Position numbers and translations under genes: made by a program. A DNA stretch of 62,266 bases from JAFDCJ01 sp964527835. GTDB lineage: Bacteria; Desulfobacterota; Desulfobacteria; Desulfobacterales; JAFDCJ01. Of this stretch, positions 39,794 through 49,027 are shown one piece after another. Position 1 is the stretch's first letter, and each line of letters opens with the position of its first letter. The notes under the pieces were generated by a model. That model made no database searches. It had not been told where the DNA came from and worked only from the letters and a program-made list of their open reading frames with translations. The stretch spans positions 1 to 62,266 of the forward strand of contig CAZGNV010000025.1 of NCBI GenBank assembly GCA_964527835.1, in the 5' to 3' direction.

Positions 39794-41842
39794 ATGGCAG
39801 CGAAAAAATCCATCAGCATCCGACGCAGTTTGCTGTTCAACCTGCTGATCGTGGTTGTGGTGCTCAGCGGCGCGATTTTTATCACCACCAGCTGGGGGAT
39901 CCGCGAGTCTGTTCAAATGCTCTCCCGCTCGCTGATCAATCAGTCCACGGGACAGACCGAAAGCGAGCTGGACGCTTTTGTTCATCCGGTCGTCCAGCAG
40001 CTGCGCGTGGCGGCCCAGTGGGGCCGCGAGGGCCTGCTGGATGTCACCGACCGCCGTGCGTTAAACCGCCTGTTCGTGCCGCTGGTTGAAAATATTCCTC
40101 AGATATCCTCGGTGCTGCTGGCCGATGCCAAGGGCCGTGAATACCTGCTGTTGCATACCGAAGAGGGGTGGATGAACCGTGAAACCCGCACCGCCCGATG
40201 GGGCGGCCGGTCACGGCTGACCCGCTGGTCTGCCAAACACCCGGAACCACAGGTCAGCTGGGAAGCTTTGAACTACGATCCCCATCAACGTCCCTGGTAC
40301 CAGGGGGCCATCGGCAGCCGCAAGCCCCACAGCACAGCTGCTGGCGCTACCCGGTCGACACCGGTTTTCTGGACCAAACCTTACGTTTTCTTTACCACCA
40401 AGGACCTGGGCATCACCGCATCTCTGGCCTTTGAAACGGCAGACGGTCTGCAGCAGGTCATTGCCTTTGACCTGCTGCTCGTCGATATCACCAGGTTTAC
40501 CATGGGGCTGAAAGTCAGCGAACACGGGCAGGTGGTGGTTTTGTCCGACGATCAATTCCGGGTGATCGGTTTGCCGCGGCATCCACTGTTTTCAGACCCG
40601 ACAATGCTCAAGGCCTCCCTGTTGAAGACGCCGGAACAGCTCGGTGTGCCGGTGCTGATGGACACCATGAAGGCCTATCGCCGCGAGGATATCGTTGGCG
40701 GGGAGGCCTATCGGGTGGAAAGCGGCGGCAGCATCTGGTGGGTGGGGGTGCGGACCTACCCGTTGGCCCAAGACCGTCGTCTTTATATCACCGTGGTGGT
40801 GCCGGAAAGTGACCTGCTCGGCAAATTAAAGCAGATGCGGGCCTGGATCGTGGCCATTGCCCTGGCGGTGCTGCTGCTGGCGGTGGTCAACGTGATTGTG
40901 CTTGCCGGCCGGTACAGCCGGCCCATTGAGACCCTGGTCGCCGAAAGCCGGCGCATGAGCAAAGGAGATCTGGAGCCTGGAGCACCCATCGAGTCCCGGG
41001 TCATGGAGTTTCAAAGACTGGCCCAGGCCCACGATCACATGCGCGAGGGCCTGCGCAGCCTGCTCAAAATGGAAAGAGACATGCAGCTGGCCAGCCGGAT
41101 TCAGCGAGACACCTTCCCGGAGGTGCTTCCGCAGGTAAAAGGATATCAGATTGCCGCCTGGGCCCAGCCGGCGGAGCAGACCGGGGGCGATACCTATGAT
41201 GTCATCGGGCTGCGCGGCTTCGCCGGAGACGGTGGCATGCACCTGGCATTGAAAGATGCCGACAGCGCGGTTTTTTTGCTGGCCGATGCCACGGGCCATG
41301 GCATCGGGCCGGCCCTTTCGGTGACCCAGGTGCGCGCTATGCTCAGAATGGCCGTACGCATGGGCTGGGACCTTGCCGCCATTGTCAAGCACATGAACGC
41401 CCAGCTGTGCTGGGACCTGACAGAAGGCCGGTTTATCTCCGCCTGGTTTGGCCACCTGGATGCCACCACCCACCGGCTGACCAGTTTCAGTGCGGGACAG
41501 GCTCCCTTTTTCCACTTTCAGACGGCCAGCCGGACCTGCCGCACCTTTGCTGCCGACATGCCGCCGCTGGGGGTCATGGAAGAGGCGCGCATCGAAATCG
41601 GCGAGCCCATCGCGCTGGCCCCCGGGGATCTGTTCGTCGTCACCTCCGACGGTCTCATCGAACCTGCCAATGCCGACGGTGAGCTGTTCGGCAAACAACG
41701 GCTGATCGAGGTCCTCAAAGCCCATCACCGGGCAGCGCCGGAAGCTATCCTGGCGCAGCTGCTGGATGCAATCGAACGCTTCACCGGCAACGCCCCCCCC
41801 GATGACGACCGCACCGCTATCATCATCAAAAGACAGCGCTAG
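39794..41842 (+). CDS. SpoIIE-type PP2C phosphatase with sensory (dCache-like) domain
   Basis: A 682-residue membrane-bound sensor phosphatase. Transmembrane helix near residues 13-33, a periplasmic sensory region (about 40-345) with the YDPHQRPWYQGAI double-Cache signature, a second membrane helix (about 350-370), a HAMP linker, and a SpoIIE/PP2C catalytic domain (about 430-680). The catalytic domain opens IQRDTFPEVLPQVKGYQIAA and carries the metal-site aspartates in GGDTYDV, LADATGHGIGPA and VTSDGLIE. Such proteins usually control anti-anti-sigma factors by dephosphorylation; no partner gene is adjacent. Confidence 0.88.
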   Translation: MAAKKSISIRRSLLFNLLIVVVVLSGAIFITTSWGIRESVQMLSRSLINQSTGQTESELDAFVHPVVQQLRVAAQWGREGLLDVTDRRALNRLFVPLVENIPQISSVLLADAKGREYLLLHTEEGWMNRETRTARWGGRSRLTRWSAKHPEPQVSWEALNYDPHQRPWYQGAIGSRKPHSTAAGATRSTPVFWTKPYVFFTTKDLGITASLAFETADGLQQVIAFDLLLVDITRFTMGLKVSEHGQVVVLSDDQFRVIGLPRHPLFSDPTMLKASLLKTPEQLGVPVLMDTMKAYRREDIVGGEAYRVESGGSIWWVGVRTYPLAQDRRLYITVVVPESDLLGKLKQMRAWIVAIALAVLLLAVVNVIVLAGRYSRPIETLVAESRRMSKGDLEPGAPIESRVMEFQRLAQAHDHMREGLRSLLKMERDMQLASRIQRDTFPEVLPQVKGYQIAAWAQPAEQTGGDTYDVIGLRGFAGDGGMHLALKDADSAVFLLADATGHGIGPALSVTQVRAMLRMAVRMGWDLAAIVKHMNAQLCWDLTEGRFISAWFGHLDATTHRLTSFSAGQAPFFHFQTASRTCRTFAADMPPLGVMEEARIEIGEPIALAPGDLFVVTSDGLIEPANADGELFGKQRLIEVLKAHHRAAPEAILAQLLDAIERFTGNAPPDDDRTAIIIKRQR

Positions 41843-41876
41843 CCACGGACCTTAGATGGTGTTTCGCAGCCACTTC

Positions 41877-43718
41877 TTATATCGGGATGGGTGCGACCAC
41901 CTGGGACGAGACGAACATCCAGGTGACCAAAGCGGCGTTGAGTACGGCTCCCAGGTAGATTTTGCCGGTCAGCTGGTAAAACCAGGTGGAGAGGGGAATC
42001 ACCATGATCAAAACGCCGATGATGTGAAACAGGTTGAGGACAAAGGAGACCAACATGCCCCCGGGGCCTTCGAAGGGGATGAATCCCGTGGTCAACAGCG
42101 GCACGTACTGCACGGCGATAATCGTCAGCAGCGGGATGACCACCGCCGCCGTGTTGGAAAGCGACCAGGATAGGAAGGTTTTCCACCATTTGTTTTTCAG
42201 GGGCGGGCACAGCTGGCCGTGCAGGAAAATTCCCATCAGCAAAAAGGCCAGCAGTAGCCAGGGAAAATAAACCACCCCGAGAAAGGCGCGGTAGGCGGTC
42301 AGATCGCTGGCAAAAGGAAAGACAAAGCGAAAGTCCACGATCCAAACCCGCTCGAGGACGTACTCGCTGAAGCAGGCAAAACCAAACAGGATCGCGGCCA
42401 GCAGGAGCGTTTTGGCAATTTGAACCGTTTCCAGGGCAAAGCGGTCCTGCCGAAAGGACAGCCCCAGATCGGCCAGGGTCAGTCCGGTTTGCCGCGCGCG
42501 TTTTTTAAACCAGAACTGAAAAAATACAAAACCGATGATGTTGATCCACACGAACCACCAGACGATGCCGTTGACCATCATCATGGGAAAGGCGCGGTCG
42601 ATTTTGACCAGGTAGACATGGATGCCGAAGAGCACAAAGATCAGCGGCAGGTACAGCCACATCAGCAGCCCGTTGAGCGCGGCCAATCGAAAATAGGATA
42701 TGCGGCTGCAGGCGTAGACCCCACTTGCCGGTCCCTGCAGGGAGCGGAAAAGCGGGGTTTTGAGCAGCAACAGTCCCAGGGGCAGCAGCGAGGCCAGGCA
42801 GGCCAGCATGGCCACCAGTGTCGCCCATTCTTTTAGCGGCCAGATCTGCCGGTTGGCCGGGATCCAGGATTGCGGCGGCGGATGCAGCGCCTGGCGCATC
42901 CACTCGAGGGCCTCGGCAACGGCCGCCTGGTTGTGGGACTCCTGCAGGTGGGTGACCGGGGGAATAAAGACTCGGCGGGCGCTGCCTTCGGTAAAATTTC
43001 CATAGGTTTTCCCCGCCTGCGGATGGTCGACACCGAACACCTTGCGGGTCAGATCGCTGTCCATCCATTCGGTTTCGAAATGCCGGGTGCCAGTCATGCG
43101 GGTCCGATATTCATCGTAGCGCCCGAAAATCATGAGCATGTTTTTGGGCCGGGTGCGGGTGGCCTCCGGGGTGAAGGCAAAACCGGAGATCACCAGGGCC
43201 CTGACGGAAGCATCCTCAAGCGCCAGGCGATAGACGATGGCGGCCCCGATGCTGTGGCCCATGAGACCCACCGCATCGGCGGCGACAAAGGGCAAGGATT
43301 TGAGATATTGCCAGGAACTGCGCCCGCCGTATGTTTTGTCAAAATCGGGCGCCTGCGGATCGTTGGGGATGCCCGAATTTCCCCGGCCGATGGCATCGAT
43401 GGCCAGCACCGCAAATCCGCGCCGGGCCATCTCGATGCAGTAGGCATCGCTGGTTTCGCGGTTGTTCTGATACCCGTGGATGTAAACAACACCGGGCACC
43501 GGATGGGCCCTGGAGGCCGCCAGGGGCTTGAAAAGCTTGGCCCGGATCGAAATGGCGTTGAAGTTGGGATAGGTCACGTTGGAGACGGCCACCCGGCCGA
43601 AACTTTGCTGGGTCAATGAGGCCAGCATAGCGGCGGCCACCATCACCGCCAGGCATCCCAGAAACACCAGCACGGCATTGCGGTTTTTTTCAGCGTTGAA
43701 AAGCTGGTGCGTGTTCAT
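41877..43718 (-). CDS. Alpha/beta-hydrolase fused to a membrane domain
   Basis: A 613-residue protein. An N-terminal membrane anchor (about 15-36) is followed by a hydrolase domain with HGYQNNRETSD, the nucleophile serine in GLMGHSIGAAIV, an acidic residue in MIFGRYDEYR and a late histidine near THLQESH. The C-terminal half (about 295-610) has roughly eight hydrophobic segments. I do not recognise a named family for the combination. It might act on membrane lipid, ester or peptide substrates. Its ATG overlaps the stop of the upstream acyl-CoA ligase by 4 bp, so it is translationally coupled to fatty-acid activation. Confidence 0.78.
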   Translation of the reverse strand: MNTHQLFNAEKNRNAVLVFLGCLAVMVAAAMLASLTQQSFGRVAVSNVTYPNFNAISIRAKLFKPLAASRAHPVPGVVYIHGYQNNRETSDAYCIEMARRGFAVLAIDAIGRGNSGIPNDPQAPDFDKTYGGRSSWQYLKSLPFVAADAVGLMGHSIGAAIVYRLALEDASVRALVISGFAFTPEATRTRPKNMLMIFGRYDEYRTRMTGTRHFETEWMDSDLTRKVFGVDHPQAGKTYGNFTEGSARRVFIPPVTHLQESHNQAAVAEALEWMRQALHPPPQSWIPANRQIWPLKEWATLVAMLACLASLLPLGLLLLKTPLFRSLQGPASGVYACSRISYFRLAALNGLLMWLYLPLIFVLFGIHVYLVKIDRAFPMMMVNGIVWWFVWINIIGFVFFQFWFKKRARQTGLTLADLGLSFRQDRFALETVQIAKTLLLAAILFGFACFSEYVLERVWIVDFRFVFPFASDLTAYRAFLGVVYFPWLLLAFLLMGIFLHGQLCPPLKNKWWKTFLSWSLSNTAAVVIPLLTIIAVQYVPLLTTGFIPFEGPGGMLVSFVLNLFHIIGVLIMVIPLSTWFYQLTGKIYLGAVLNAALVTWMFVSSQVVAPIPI

Positions 43719-45415
43719 ACCGACCCTTTCATCTTTTCCCGCAGCTGGCGTTTGAGGACCTTGCCGACGGCACTCAAGGGCAGTTCGGCCATGAATTCAA
43801 TGCGTTTTGGAACCTTGTAGGGAGCGACTTTTTCACGCATGTAGGCGGTGATTCTTGCGCGGGTGTCATCGTCGGCAGCCACATCGGCCTTGAGCACGAT
43901 GGCTGTAGCAACAATTTCAGACCCGGGCCGGCTGGGGTCCGGCAGGCCGACGGTGGCGGCCATGTCCACGTCCGGGTGCTCCATCAAAACATCGTCTACG
44001 GTGCGGGTAAACACCTTGTAGCCCGAAACGATCACCATGTCCTTGAGACGGTCGACCACGAAAAAATAGCCGTCTTCATCCATGGTGCAGACGTCCCCGG
44101 TATAGATCCACCCGTCGCGCAGGGTCCGGGCCGTTTCTTCGGGTTTGTTGTGGTATCCCAGGGTAAACACCTGGGGGCCCCTGACCGCCAGTTCTCCGGG
44201 CTCTCCCACCGGTACCGTCCGGCCGGTTTCCGGGTCCACCAGCTTGACGTCAGTATCGGGCAGGGGGATGCCCACCGAGCCTGGTTTTTTCAGGCCGTAG
44301 CGGGGCAGGCCCATGTGCACGGGACTGGTTTCGGTCATCCCCAGAACCTCCACCAGCTTTGAGCCGCCGACAACCGTTTCAAACTCCCTGATGTACTCCG
44401 GGGGAAATGGGGCGGCTCCGCTGAGCGCCCACTGCAGGTTCGAAAAATTCAGCGAACGGAATTTCGGTTTTTTGAGCAGTTCGAGGAAAATGGTGGGTAC
44501 ATTGACGATGGCCTCGGGACGGTAGCGGGCCATGGCCGCAATGATAAAGTCCAGGTCCCGGGGGTTGACGACCGCCACCTGGCAGCCGCCGATGGCCATG
44601 GTGTTCATGGCCAGAAAAAGACCGGCCTGGTGGAAAAGGGGAAAGGCCGATAAAATAGTGGCAGTCTCCTCGGGTTTCATGTCCAGCCAGGTGTTGACCT
44701 GGACCATCTGGGAGACGATGTTCTGATGGGTCAGCAGCGCCCCCTTGGGGGGTCCGGTGGTGCCGCCGGTATACTGCATCAGGCAGGGGGCTTGCGGGTC
44801 CAGCGGCGCTTCGATTCTGTCCGCCGGGGCCTGCTGCACAAAATCCATCAACCCGCCCACCGTGACATTGCCGACGGAATGCACCCGGCCGGTGGGAATT
44901 TTTTTCAGCGCCCGGCCCAAAAAGCGCTTTAAAGGGGAGAGAAAATCACCAATGGCAGCCACCGCCACGGTTTTAACGCTGGTTTTTCCCACCACCTGGG
45001 CCACCCGGTCAAACAGGGCGTCCAGGGTGACCAGCAGCCGGGCCCCGGAATCATTGAGTTGGTATTCAAGCTCCTTGGGCTGCTGCAGGGGGCTGACACC
45101 GGTCAGAACGCAGCCGGCCTTCTGGATGCCGACAATGGCGATGTAATAGGCCGGGATGTTGGGCAGGTGGACGCCCACCGTATCGCCGGGCTTCAATCCG
45201 TTGTTTATCAGAAAATGAGCGAAACGGTTGGAAAGCGTGTCCAGTTCATGAAAGGTGATTTCCCGGCCCAGATAGTAGAGGGCCACACTGGCCGGCCGCT
45301 CGGTGGTGCCTTCACGGAACATCTGAGCATAGGTTTTAGAGGGATACTCCAGGTGCTCCGGCACATGGGCATCATAGTGCCTCAGCCAGGGTTTGCGGGC
45401 ATATGGATTCGGCAT
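43715..45415 (-). CDS. Long-chain acyl-CoA ligase (AMP-binding, FadD-like)
   Basis: A 566-residue adenylate-forming ligase that activates fatty acids to acyl-CoA. The P-loop (MQYTGGTTGPPKGALLTHQN), the LGMTETSP motif, the GWIYTGDVCTMDEDGYF hinge, and the catalytic Lys in LPLSAVGKVLKR near the C-terminus are all present. Upstream in-frame ATG at 45448 is possible, but ATG at 45415 follows GGGGGAA and matches other family starts (PNPYARKPWLRHYD). Stop overlaps the next gene by 4 bp. Confidence 0.9.
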   Translation of the reverse strand: MPNPYARKPWLRHYDAHVPEHLEYPSKTYAQMFREGTTERPASVALYYLGREITFHELDTLSNRFAHFLINNGLKPGDTVGVHLPNIPAYYIAIVGIQKAGCVLTGVSPLQQPKELEYQLNDSGARLLVTLDALFDRVAQVVGKTSVKTVAVAAIGDFLSPLKRFLGRALKKIPTGRVHSVGNVTVGGLMDFVQQAPADRIEAPLDPQAPCLMQYTGGTTGPPKGALLTHQNIVSQMVQVNTWLDMKPEETATILSAFPLFHQAGLFLAMNTMAIGGCQVAVVNPRDLDFIIAAMARYRPEAIVNVPTIFLELLKKPKFRSLNFSNLQWALSGAAPFPPEYIREFETVVGGSKLVEVLGMTETSPVHMGLPRYGLKKPGSVGIPLPDTDVKLVDPETGRTVPVGEPGELAVRGPQVFTLGYHNKPEETARTLRDGWIYTGDVCTMDEDGYFFVVDRLKDMVIVSGYKVFTRTVDDVLMEHPDVDMAATVGLPDPSRPGSEIVATAIVLKADVAADDDTRARITAYMREKVAPYKVPKRIEFMAELPLSAVGKVLKRQLREKMKGSV

Positions 45416-45505
45416 GGTCTGTTCCCCCAAATGGACAATGACGCTCAATCAAAATACATATTGCGCTAGCCCATGAAAATCACCGCAACCGGCAACAGAC
45501 AGGCT

Positions 45506-46255
45506 TTATAATTCTTTCAGCAGCTCTTTGGCCTTGTCCCTGAAATAGGGGTCATCGGAGGCGGCGGCTTTTTCCAGATAGCCTTTGGCTTCGGCCTTGT
45601 TCTTGTCGCCGCCGATCTGGATCAGCAGCTCCCCGAGATAGACATGGGCTTCGATGTTGTCGGCGAAATAGGGGGTGGCCTGGTATTCCCGGTAGTATTG
45701 CAGCGATTTTTTGCGGTCGCGCATGGGCCAGGGCAGCACCGCCCAGAAGCGGCCCAGGGACAGCATCGGCCCGGCCTCTTTGTACATCTTGTCGATGGCG
45801 TAAGTTTTTTCGAAGCTTTGCTGGGTTTTGTCTTTCAGGCCCTCGGCCAGGGCCGTAAAAATGCTGACTCCGTCGGAGTAGATCCCCACGTTCAAGCCGT
45901 AATAATAGTAGCCGTCAGGTTTTTCCGGTCCCAGCTCGATGGCCTTCTGGGCATACTGCATGCCCTGCTTGCCGTACTTGGCGCAGATGTCCTCCCAGCC
46001 TTCGACCTTCTGGGATTTGGCTTCGTGGCCGTACTCGCGGTAAGCCCGGGCGCATTTCCAGTTGGCCTCGTAGCTGTCGGGATTGGCGGCCAGGGCCTTT
46101 TTGTAAAGGTCAATGGCCTGCTGGTAATTTGCCAGCCCCCCCTTTTCAAAGAGCCTGTCAGCCTGGGCGACATAATCGGCTGCCATCAGGCTGACGGGCA
46201 GCAGCATCACCAGCCCAATGCAAAACGCTTTCAATCCGGTGGTTTTCATTTTCAA
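45506..46255 (-). CDS. Periplasmic TPR-repeat protein
   Basis: A 249-residue exported protein. A signal peptide (LKAFCIGLVMLLPVSLMAAD) is followed by repeat-type helices: YQQAIDLYKKALAANPDSYE, AQKAIELGPEKPDGYYYYGL, and a C-terminal AEAKGYLEKAAASDDPYFRD. No catalytic motif is present. It resembles the TatT-like T component of some TRAP transporters by general layout only, without a transporter nearby, so it is best described as a scaffold or binding protein of unknown partner. Sits between the acyl-CoA ligase and thiolase genes on the same strand. Confidence 0.78.
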   Translation of the reverse strand: MKMKTTGLKAFCIGLVMLLPVSLMAADYVAQADRLFEKGGLANYQQAIDLYKKALAANPDSYEANWKCARAYREYGHEAKSQKVEGWEDICAKYGKQGMQYAQKAIELGPEKPDGYYYYGLNVGIYSDGVSIFTALAEGLKDKTQQSFEKTYAIDKMYKEAGPMLSLGRFWAVLPWPMRDRKKSLQYYREYQATPYFADNIEAHVYLGELLIQIGGDKNKAEAKGYLEKAAASDDPYFRDKAKELLKEL

Positions 46256-46298
46256 TCTCCTTTTGGCAAGTCGTGGAAAATTTCACCTTCATCCGCTT

Positions 46299-47549
46299 TT
46301 AAGCCAATTCTAGCGCACAGGCCATCGACACCCCGCCCCCGCCGCACAGGGTAGCCAGCCCCAGGCTGTTGCCCCTTTTTTGCATGGCATGGATCAGGGT
46401 GACGATCAGACGGGCCCCGGTGGCCCCCACCGGGTGCCCCAGCCCGATGCCCGAACCGTTGACATTGGTGATTTCGCGGTTCAAGCCCAGCTCTTTTTCA
46501 CAGCCGATGTACTGGGCGGCGAAGGCTTCATTGACTTCGATCAATTCAAAGTCCGCGATTTTCAAACCGCTTCTTGAAAGCAGGTCATTGACCGCCGGGA
46601 CCGGCGACAGTCCCATGACTGACGGGTGGCAGGCTCCCCGGCCCACGGATTTTATTTTTGCCATTGGCGCAAGGCCCAGTTCGGCGGCTTTTTCGGCCGC
46701 CATGAGGATCACGGCCGCCGAGCCGTCGTTGATGCCGCTGGAGTTGCCGGCCGTCACCTTGCCGGTCTTGGGAACGAAGGCCGGCGGCAGTTTTTGAAGC
46801 TTTTCAATGGTCAGCCCCGGTCTGAAATGCTCGTCCTTGTCGAAAATCAGCGGGTCCGCCTTGCGCTGCGGGATTTGCATGGCAACGATTTCTTCTTTAA
46901 ACGAGCCATCGTTGGTGGCCCGTTCCACGTTGTTGTGGCTGCGCAGGGCGACTTCGTCCATCTCTTCGCGGCTGATGTCGAGGTGCTGAGCGACAAACTC
47001 GGCGGTGTGGCCCATGATGTACGGCTTGCCCTTGAAATAGCTCAAAGGGGGCTGTTCGGCATCCACCGGTCCGTCTTCGGGGTGGGGGATGACATGCGAT
47101 CCGCAGTGCAGACCGCGGATCAGGTTGTCGACAAATTCGGCGTCCTGCAGCCGGCAGCCCCAGCGGGCCTGGGGCACGGAGTAGGGCACCCCGGACATGT
47201 GTTCCACCCCGCCGGCCAGAATGACGTCGGCCATGCCCGCCTGGATCATGGCCATGCCGGAAACGATGGCTTCCATTCCGGAAATGCACACCCGGTTGAT
47301 GGTCACGGCGGTCACCGAATCCGGAATGCCGGCCAGCAGGGCGCCGATGCGGGTAACGTTAAGCGTATCCACCGGTTCCATGCAGCAGCCGTAGCGCACA
47401 TCATCGATGATCGCCGGGTCGATGCCGGCTCTTTCAATGGCGGCTTTCATGGTCACGCTGGCGATGGTGGCGGCATGACTGTCGCGCAGGCTGCCGCCGA
47501 AGGCTCCAATGGCCGTTCTGCAGGCTGAAACAACGACGACTTCTTTCAT
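46299..47549 (-). CDS. Acetyl-CoA C-acyltransferase (thiolase)
   Basis: A 416-residue thiolase that cleaves 3-ketoacyl-CoA with CoA, or condenses two acetyl-CoA. The nucleophilic Cys is in INRVCISGMEAIVSG, the second conserved motif is NEAFAAQ, and the active-site His and Cys are in GHPVGATGARL and LCGGGGVSMACALE. It starts ATGATG; the second ATG (47549) is better placed behind AAGGAG. Divergent to the acyl-CoA dehydrogenase across a 260-bp promoter region, so the two may share regulation. Chain-length preference is not evident. Confidence 0.92.
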   Translation of the reverse strand: MKEVVVVSACRTAIGAFGGSLRDSHAATIASVTMKAAIERAGIDPAIIDDVRYGCCMEPVDTLNVTRIGALLAGIPDSVTAVTINRVCISGMEAIVSGMAMIQAGMADVILAGGVEHMSGVPYSVPQARWGCRLQDAEFVDNLIRGLHCGSHVIPHPEDGPVDAEQPPLSYFKGKPYIMGHTAEFVAQHLDISREEMDEVALRSHNNVERATNDGSFKEEIVAMQIPQRKADPLIFDKDEHFRPGLTIEKLQKLPPAFVPKTGKVTAGNSSGINDGSAAVILMAAEKAAELGLAPMAKIKSVGRGACHPSVMGLSPVPAVNDLLSRSGLKIADFELIEVNEAFAAQYIGCEKELGLNREITNVNGSGIGLGHPVGATGARLIVTLIHAMQKRGNSLGLATLCGGGGVSMACALELA

Positions 47550-47813
47550 CATCTGCTCCTTGTCAAAGTTAAGAGTTGCGGTTAGCTCCCAGTATCGGTG
47601 GGCGGGTATAAGAAAAACACGCCGGGAGTGTTGCGAAAAATGGTTCCCGTATAAATTTTTGCCATCCTATGGGAATTCATCCGCGTTTGTCAAGTAATTG
47701 CCGGGTGGCCGCCTGCCGAACCCCGGCTCCGCAAAAACCGGCGCATAAATGGGTTGACAGGCGGGCGATAAATCGATATGCAAATTTAATATCGTAATTT
47801 CAAGAGGTTGTGA

Positions 47814-48977
47814 ATGCAGTTCGAATTCAGCGAAAAGGCGGCCTATCAGCAATATTTCACTGCGGCCCATGACCTGGTGCGACGCTCGGTCCGGGAATTT
47901 GTCAACGGGGAGATAATGCCCCATGTGGACCAGTGGGAAGAGCAAGGGGCGTTTCCCCGTGAACTTTATCAAAAGGCCGCCCAGATCGGGTTTCTGGGCA
48001 TCGGCTACCCCGAGGAGCTGGGCGGGACACCGGGCGACATTTTTTTCCGGATCGCCGCCTGGGAAGAGATCATGCGCTGTGGGTCGGGCGGCATCGCCGC
48101 CGGCCTTGGATCCCTGAACATCGCCCTGCCACCGATTCTCAGCCGGGGCACCGATGAACAAAAGCAGCGCTTCGTCAAACCGGTGCTGGCCGGAGAGCGG
48201 GTGGCGGCCCTGGCGATCACCGAACCCGGCGGCGGCTCCGACGTGGCAGCGCTGCAGACCACGGCCGTTCGCGACGGCGATCATTACGTTGTCAACGGCA
48301 GCAAGACCTTTATCACCAGCGGCTGCCGTGCCGACCAGATCACCTGTGCCGTGCGCACGGGAGGCCCGGGGGCCCACGGCATCAGCCTGCTGGTGATCGA
48401 AGCTCAAACGCCGGGCTATGCGGTTTCCGAAAAATTGAAAAAAACCGGCTGGTGGGCGTCGGATACCGCCGAGATTTTTTTTGACAACTGCCGGGTGCCG
48501 GTGGAAAATCTGATTGGGGAAGAAAACCAGGGGTTTTACGGCATCATGGAAAACTTTCAGGCCGAACGGCTGCAGCTGGCCGTGATGGCCAACACGACCG
48601 CCCAGCTGGCGCTGGAAGAATCCATCCGCTACGCCAAACAGCGCAAGGCCTTCGGCAAGGTGCTGGCCGGGTTTCAGGTCACGCGCCACAAAATTGTGGA
48701 CATGGCCACCCTGGTGGAGGTCAGCCGGGAGTTTACCTACCGCGTGGCCGCCGGCATCGATGCCGGCCTGAACCGGGTCAAGGAAATTTCGATGGCCAAA
48801 AACTTCGCCTGCACTGTCAGCGACCGGGTTACCTATGATGCGGTGCAGATTTTCGGCGGCCACGGTTTTATGCGCGGCAGCGTCGTGGAACGCCTTTTTC
48901 GCGACAACCGGGTGCTGAGCATCGGCGGGGGCACCACCGAGATCATGAAGGAAATCATTGCCAAACATATTTTCTAG
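47814..48977 (+). CDS. Acyl-CoA dehydrogenase
   Basis: A 387-residue flavoprotein that introduces the alpha-beta double bond into acyl-CoA. Signatures are AITEPGGGSDVAAL, the FAD-contacting KTFITSGCRADQI, YAKQRKAFGKVLAGFQ and DAVQIFGGHGFMRG. In the C-terminal GGGTTEIMKEIIAK segment a glutamate stands at the expected catalytic position. Electron transfer flavoprotein genes are not in the window. Size and motif order suggest short/medium-chain or branched-acyl type, but substrate cannot be set. The leader has no clear ribosome site except GAGG eight bases upstream. Confidence 0.93.
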   Translation: MQFEFSEKAAYQQYFTAAHDLVRRSVREFVNGEIMPHVDQWEEQGAFPRELYQKAAQIGFLGIGYPEELGGTPGDIFFRIAAWEEIMRCGSGGIAAGLGSLNIALPPILSRGTDEQKQRFVKPVLAGERVAALAITEPGGGSDVAALQTTAVRDGDHYVVNGSKTFITSGCRADQITCAVRTGGPGAHGISLLVIEAQTPGYAVSEKLKKTGWWASDTAEIFFDNCRVPVENLIGEENQGFYGIMENFQAERLQLAVMANTTAQLALEESIRYAKQRKAFGKVLAGFQVTRHKIVDMATLVEVSREFTYRVAAGIDAGLNRVKEISMAKNFACTVSDRVTYDAVQIFGGHGFMRGSVVERLFRDNRVLSIGGGTTEIMKEIIAKHIF

Positions 48978-49027
48978 GCCGGGGGACTGCCGGCGATGCA
49001 GCCCCTGTTTTCCAGGGAGGGACGGGC

